Shown here: piece after piece, positions 5,639 to 7,390 of the stretch
Numbering within the stretch: the first letter of the stretch is position 1
Layout of the letters: every line of letters begins with the position of its first letter
Assembly (NCBI GenBank): GCA_964387745.1
Contig: CAYLXL010000064.1
Coordinates: forward strand, 1 to 7,390
Source of the DNA: JAGOUU01 sp964387745
GTDB taxonomy: Bacteria > Pseudomonadota > Gammaproteobacteria > JAGOUU01
Reading direction: 5' to 3'
Length of the DNA stretch: 7,390 bases
The notes under the pieces: model-generated
What the model was told of the DNA's origin: nothing
Databases searched by the model: none
What the model saw: the letters and a program-made list of their open reading frames with translations, nothing else
Translations under genes and position numbers: made by a program

Positions 5639-6497
5639 AGTTGGTGAGATTTAAAAATTTAGCTAACAGCGAGCCGACTTTATTTCTCATATCACGACGG
5701 TCAATAATCATATCAACAAAACCATGATCTAATAAAAACTCACTTTGTTGAAAACCTTCTGGTAAAGTTTCTCTTACTGTTTGTTTAATCACTCTTGGGC
5801 CAGCAAAGCCAATTAAAGCTTTTGGCTCAGCAATATTAACATCACCTAGCATTGCTAAACTTGCAGAGACACCACCGAAAGTTGGATTCACCAAAATTGA
5901 AATATAGGGAATCCTATTTTCAGCAAGTCTTGCTAAAGCTGCACTAGTCTTAGCCATCTGCAATAAAGATAACAATCCTTCTTGCATTCTAGCACCACCA
6001 CTAGCAGAGAAACAAATGAACGGTCTACGCTCTGCTATCGCTTGCTCTACACCTAGGACGAAGCGCTCACCTACAGCAGTACCCATTGAGCCACCAATAA
6101 AGTTAAATTCAAAACAAGCAGCAACGACCGCTATACCCGTTAAATAGCCCTTCATTACAATTAAAGCTTCGTCTTCATCTGTAGCTTTTTTCGCTGCTAC
6201 TAATCGTTCTTTATATTTTCGGCTATCTTTGAATTTTAGAATATCTTGAGCTTGTACATTAGTAGCTAGCTCAGTATAAGAATCCGGATCAAGAAACAAC
6301 TCCAAACGCTTACGAGCCGGCAATGTCATATGATGGCTGCATTTTGGGCATACAGCTAAATTACGTTCTAGTTCTGAACTATAAAGCACCGCATTACAAC
6401 TTTCGCATTTTTGCCAAATACCTTCCGGGACCGACTTCTTACGCTCTTTACTTACCGTACTGATTTTAGAAGGAAATAGTTTTTGAAACCAACTCAT
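5616..6497 (-). CDS. accD: Acetyl-CoA carboxylase carboxyltransferase subunit beta
   Basis: The beta half of the carboxyltransferase that, with AccA, moves CO2 from carboxybiotin to acetyl-CoA to make malonyl-CoA for fatty-acid synthesis; cytoplasmic. The 293-residue length is normal for bacterial AccD (about 285-305). The N-terminal four-cysteine zinc ribbon is complete: Cys31, Cys34, Cys50 and Cys53. The crotonase-type core follows, with FIGGSMGTAVGER (133-145), SASGGARMQEG (164-174), NPTFGGVSAS (204-213) and FAGPRVIKQT (231-240), which form the oxyanion and acetyl-CoA pocket. The start ATG is preceded by only a weak AAAGA. It is the first gene of the cluster, with a candidate promoter just upstream, and its end overlaps folC by 23 bp. 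accA is not in the window. Confidence 0.96.
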   Translation of the reverse strand: MSWFQKLFPSKISTVSKERKKSVPEGIWQKCESCNAVLYSSELERNLAVCPKCSHHMTLPARKRLELFLDPDSYTELATNVQAQDILKFKDSRKYKERLVAAKKATDEDEALIVMKGYLTGIAVVAACFEFNFIGGSMGTAVGERFVLGVEQAIAERRPFICFSASGGARMQEGLLSLLQMAKTSAALARLAENRIPYISILVNPTFGGVSASLAMLGDVNIAEPKALIGFAGPRVIKQTVRETLPEGFQQSEFLLDHGFVDMIIDRRDMRNKVGSLLAKFLNLTNYATRITR

Positions 6498-6531
6498 ATT
6501 CTTTAAGTTATTAATATGTTTTGTAAACTGA

Positions 6532-6561
6532 ATTATGACATATATCAGTCCATCAATACAA
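6532..6561 (-). promoter_or_regulatory. Possible promoter of the accD cluster (extended -10)
   Basis: On the minus strand TGTCATAAT (6540-6532) gives an extended -10 (TGn plus CATAAT, five of six). A poor -35, TTGTAT (6561-6556), lies 18 bases upstream. The start would fall near 6525, about 28 bases before the accD ATG. It lies in the 66-bp gap after the unknown membrane-protein gene; read-through from that gene is the alternative. Confidence 0.35.
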
Positions 6562-6563
6562 TA

Positions 6564-7079
6564 TTATTGAGGCCCCGTAAATCTTAGAGTAATTAGCCTT
6601 TCATTACTAACCGCCAGCTTCTCCATAGCACCTGTGGCTTTTTTAATCTCCGTGAGTAACGCTGTTTGGATACGAGAATCAGCCGCACGTGCATGATCTT
6701 GTAATAAAGTTACTGCTAAAGGGCCTTTCATAGTTTTAACAGCACTCTTCGATTGATCTACGGTGTTAACAGCATTATGAGCAGTACTGTAAAGCCCTGC
6801 AGCCAAGATAACCTCAACTAATCTTTGCAAATTCGCCAGAGTAAATAAATTCTCATCAATAGTAAAATCTTTATTTTGCGAATATGTTTGGTAAGCCCAA
6901 TATGCAGCAAATAGGACTAAACCGACGCGCCCACCTAAACCTAACTTGGCAAGAAGTTTTGCAAACGGGCCCATCCCATCTTGGACATTTTCATTAAACT
7001 CTTTAGTTTTAATTGCATCTATTTTTTCTGCTGCTAAAAATGGATCTACACTTAAATCTGCTTGGATGCCTGGATACAT
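6564..7079 (-). CDS. Hypothetical small membrane protein, family not recognised
   Basis: I do not recognise this protein. With the start at 7079 it has 171 residues. That ATG is chosen because GAGGGAG ends seven bases before it, whereas the in-frame ATGs at 7103 and 7136 have no Shine-Dalgarno and code for unremarkable polar sequence. Residues 1-46 are soluble and partly charged (ADLSVDPFLAAEKID, 7-21). GLGGRVGLVLFAAYWAYQT (47-65) is a likely membrane span. LVEVILAAGLYSTAHNAV (88-105) is a second, weaker hydrophobic helix. Residues 110-171 look helical and mixed-charge (TEIKKATGAMEKL, 143-155). There is no signal peptide, cysteine or obvious catalytic motif. It is divergent from lolC and 66 bp upstream of accD on the same strand, so it may be co-transcribed with the accD cluster. 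Codon use looks like that of its neighbours, so it appears resident rather than newly acquired. Confidence 0.7.
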   Translation of the reverse strand: MYPGIQADLSVDPFLAAEKIDAIKTKEFNENVQDGMGPFAKLLAKLGLGGRVGLVLFAAYWAYQTYSQNKDFTIDENLFTLANLQRLVEVILAAGLYSTAHNAVNTVDQSKSAVKTMKGPLAVTLLQDHARAADSRIQTALLTEIKKATGAMEKLAVSNERLITLRFTGPQ

Positions 7080-7108
7080 TGCCTTACTCCCTCTATTTGC
7101 CATATAAT
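7079..7108 (+). promoter_or_regulatory. Candidate sigma70-type promoter of the lolC/lolE-type gene
   Basis: TTGCCT (7079-7084, four of six to TTGACA), an 18-base spacer, then a perfect TATAAT (7103-7108). The start would be near 7115, giving a leader of about 37 bases to the ATG at 7152. The -35 begins at the first base of the start codon of the divergent gene, so the two transcription units share this 72-bp region. AT-richness makes a chance -10 possible. Confidence 0.45.
7087..7093 (-). promoter_or_regulatory. Ribosome binding site that decides the start of the unknown membrane protein
   Basis: GAGGGAG on the minus strand (complement of CTCCCTC at 7087-7093), seven bases before the ATG at 7079. 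It is one of the strongest Shine-Dalgarno sequences in the window. The longer in-frame starts at 7103 and 7136 have none. Confidence 0.65.
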
Positions 7109-7151
7109 AATTATTACGCTTATGCTCACACACCATTAAAAGAAAATCAAC

Positions 7152-7390
7152 ATGAAATTATATTCTAAATTCAGCTCTCGACTATTACCGACATGGATTA
7201 GCTTAAGATTTGTATTAAACAGCCGTAAGTCGCAACACATTAAAGTCATTACTTTGACAACAATCATTAGTCTAGCATTGGGCGTAGCGTCTTTAATTAC
7301 GGTTCTGTCTATTATGAATGGATTCTCATATGTTTCAAAAAATAGAATAACTAATTTAATACCACATATATCTATTAATACCTTCGATGA
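7152..7390 (+). CDS. LolC/LolE-family lipoprotein-releasing ABC transporter permease (3' partial)
   Basis: N-terminal 79 codons of a LolC/LolE (or LolF) permease, the inner-membrane part of the LolCDE machine that extracts outer-membrane lipoproteins and hands them to LolA. The frame runs off the right edge, so most of the roughly 400-residue protein is missing. The visible part fits the family: WISLRFV (15-21), then a Lys/His-rich stretch before a long membrane helix (about 32-54, LTTIISLALGVASLITVLS). It is followed by the signature IMNGF (54-58), then NRITNLIPHISI (64-75), corresponding to the 'RI-x-x-x-x-PHI' entry into the periplasmic domain. ATG 7152 is the first start after an in-frame stop at 7137-7139; only a weak AAAAGAAAA precedes it. 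LolC, LolE and LolF cannot be told apart from this fragment, and lolD should follow outside the window. Confidence 0.88.
   Translation, partial: MKLYSKFSSRLLPTWISLRFVLNSRKSQHIKVITLTTIISLALGVASLITVLSIMNGFSYVSKNRITNLIPHISINTFD

Noticed and set aside
7095..7130. Minus-strand promoter for the unknown membrane protein (TATTAT -10)
   Set aside because: No acceptable -35 lies 16-18 bases upstream, and such AT hexamers are common here.
1..7390. Defence island, CRISPR array, mobile element or RNA gene
   Set aside because: No regularly spaced repeats, transposase or integrase motifs, tRNA-like cloverleaf or rRNA sequence were seen on either strand; the recognised genes are chromosomal housekeeping or regulatory types.

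Overview
The window is AT-rich chromosomal DNA (about one-third G+C by eye) from a gammaproteobacterium. The clearest taxonomic clue is the minus-strand run accD - folC - dedD (SPOR) - cvpA, a gene order typical of Gammaproteobacteria. A LolC/LolE-type lipoprotein exporter, SufE and a 3-hydroxyisobutyryl-CoA hydrolase-like enzyme agree with this. The low G+C could fit a Legionellales- or Francisella-like lineage, but the sequence alone does not fix the genus. I see no rRNA, tRNA, insertion sequence, CRISPR array or prophage gene.

Layout, left to right. (1) Bases 1-990, plus strand: the 3' part of a crotonase-fold acyl-CoA hydrolase whose start lies left of the window. (2) Bases 1005-1903, minus strand: a two-gene partner-switching cassette, a STAS anti-anti-sigma-type protein followed by an RsbW/HsbR-type HATPase kinase. 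It converges on gene 1, and an inverted repeat spans the junction. (3) Bases 2052-2480, minus: sufE with its own good promoter. (4) Bases 2606-6497, minus: the compact accD-folC-dedD-cvpA cluster, with a 23-bp overlap and short gaps, probably one operon. (5) Bases 6564-7079, minus: an unrecognised small membrane protein. (6) Bases 7152-7390, plus: the first 79 codons of a LolC/LolE-type permease, divergent from gene 5.

Functionally, accD (malonyl-CoA synthesis), folC (folate polyglutamylation), dedD (septal SPOR protein) and cvpA (inner-membrane protein) form the usual housekeeping block. Here cvpA is followed by sufE (Fe-S sulfur transfer) rather than the frequent neighbour purF. The STAS/kinase pair looks like the terminal part of an HsbR-HsbA-type switch. 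It lacks the receiver and PP2C phosphatase domains that are normally fused to this kinase type, so its phosphatase and its output partner must lie elsewhere or be missing.

Two start codons are moved from the longest reading frame on ribosome-binding-site grounds: cvpA to ATG at 3421 and the unknown membrane protein to ATG at 7079. No intergenic stretch exceeds 300 bases. No clearly undescribed system is visible; the most interesting items are the phosphatase-less switch, the orphan membrane protein beside lolC, and a cluster of in-frame 12-bp tandem duplications in dedD and folC.
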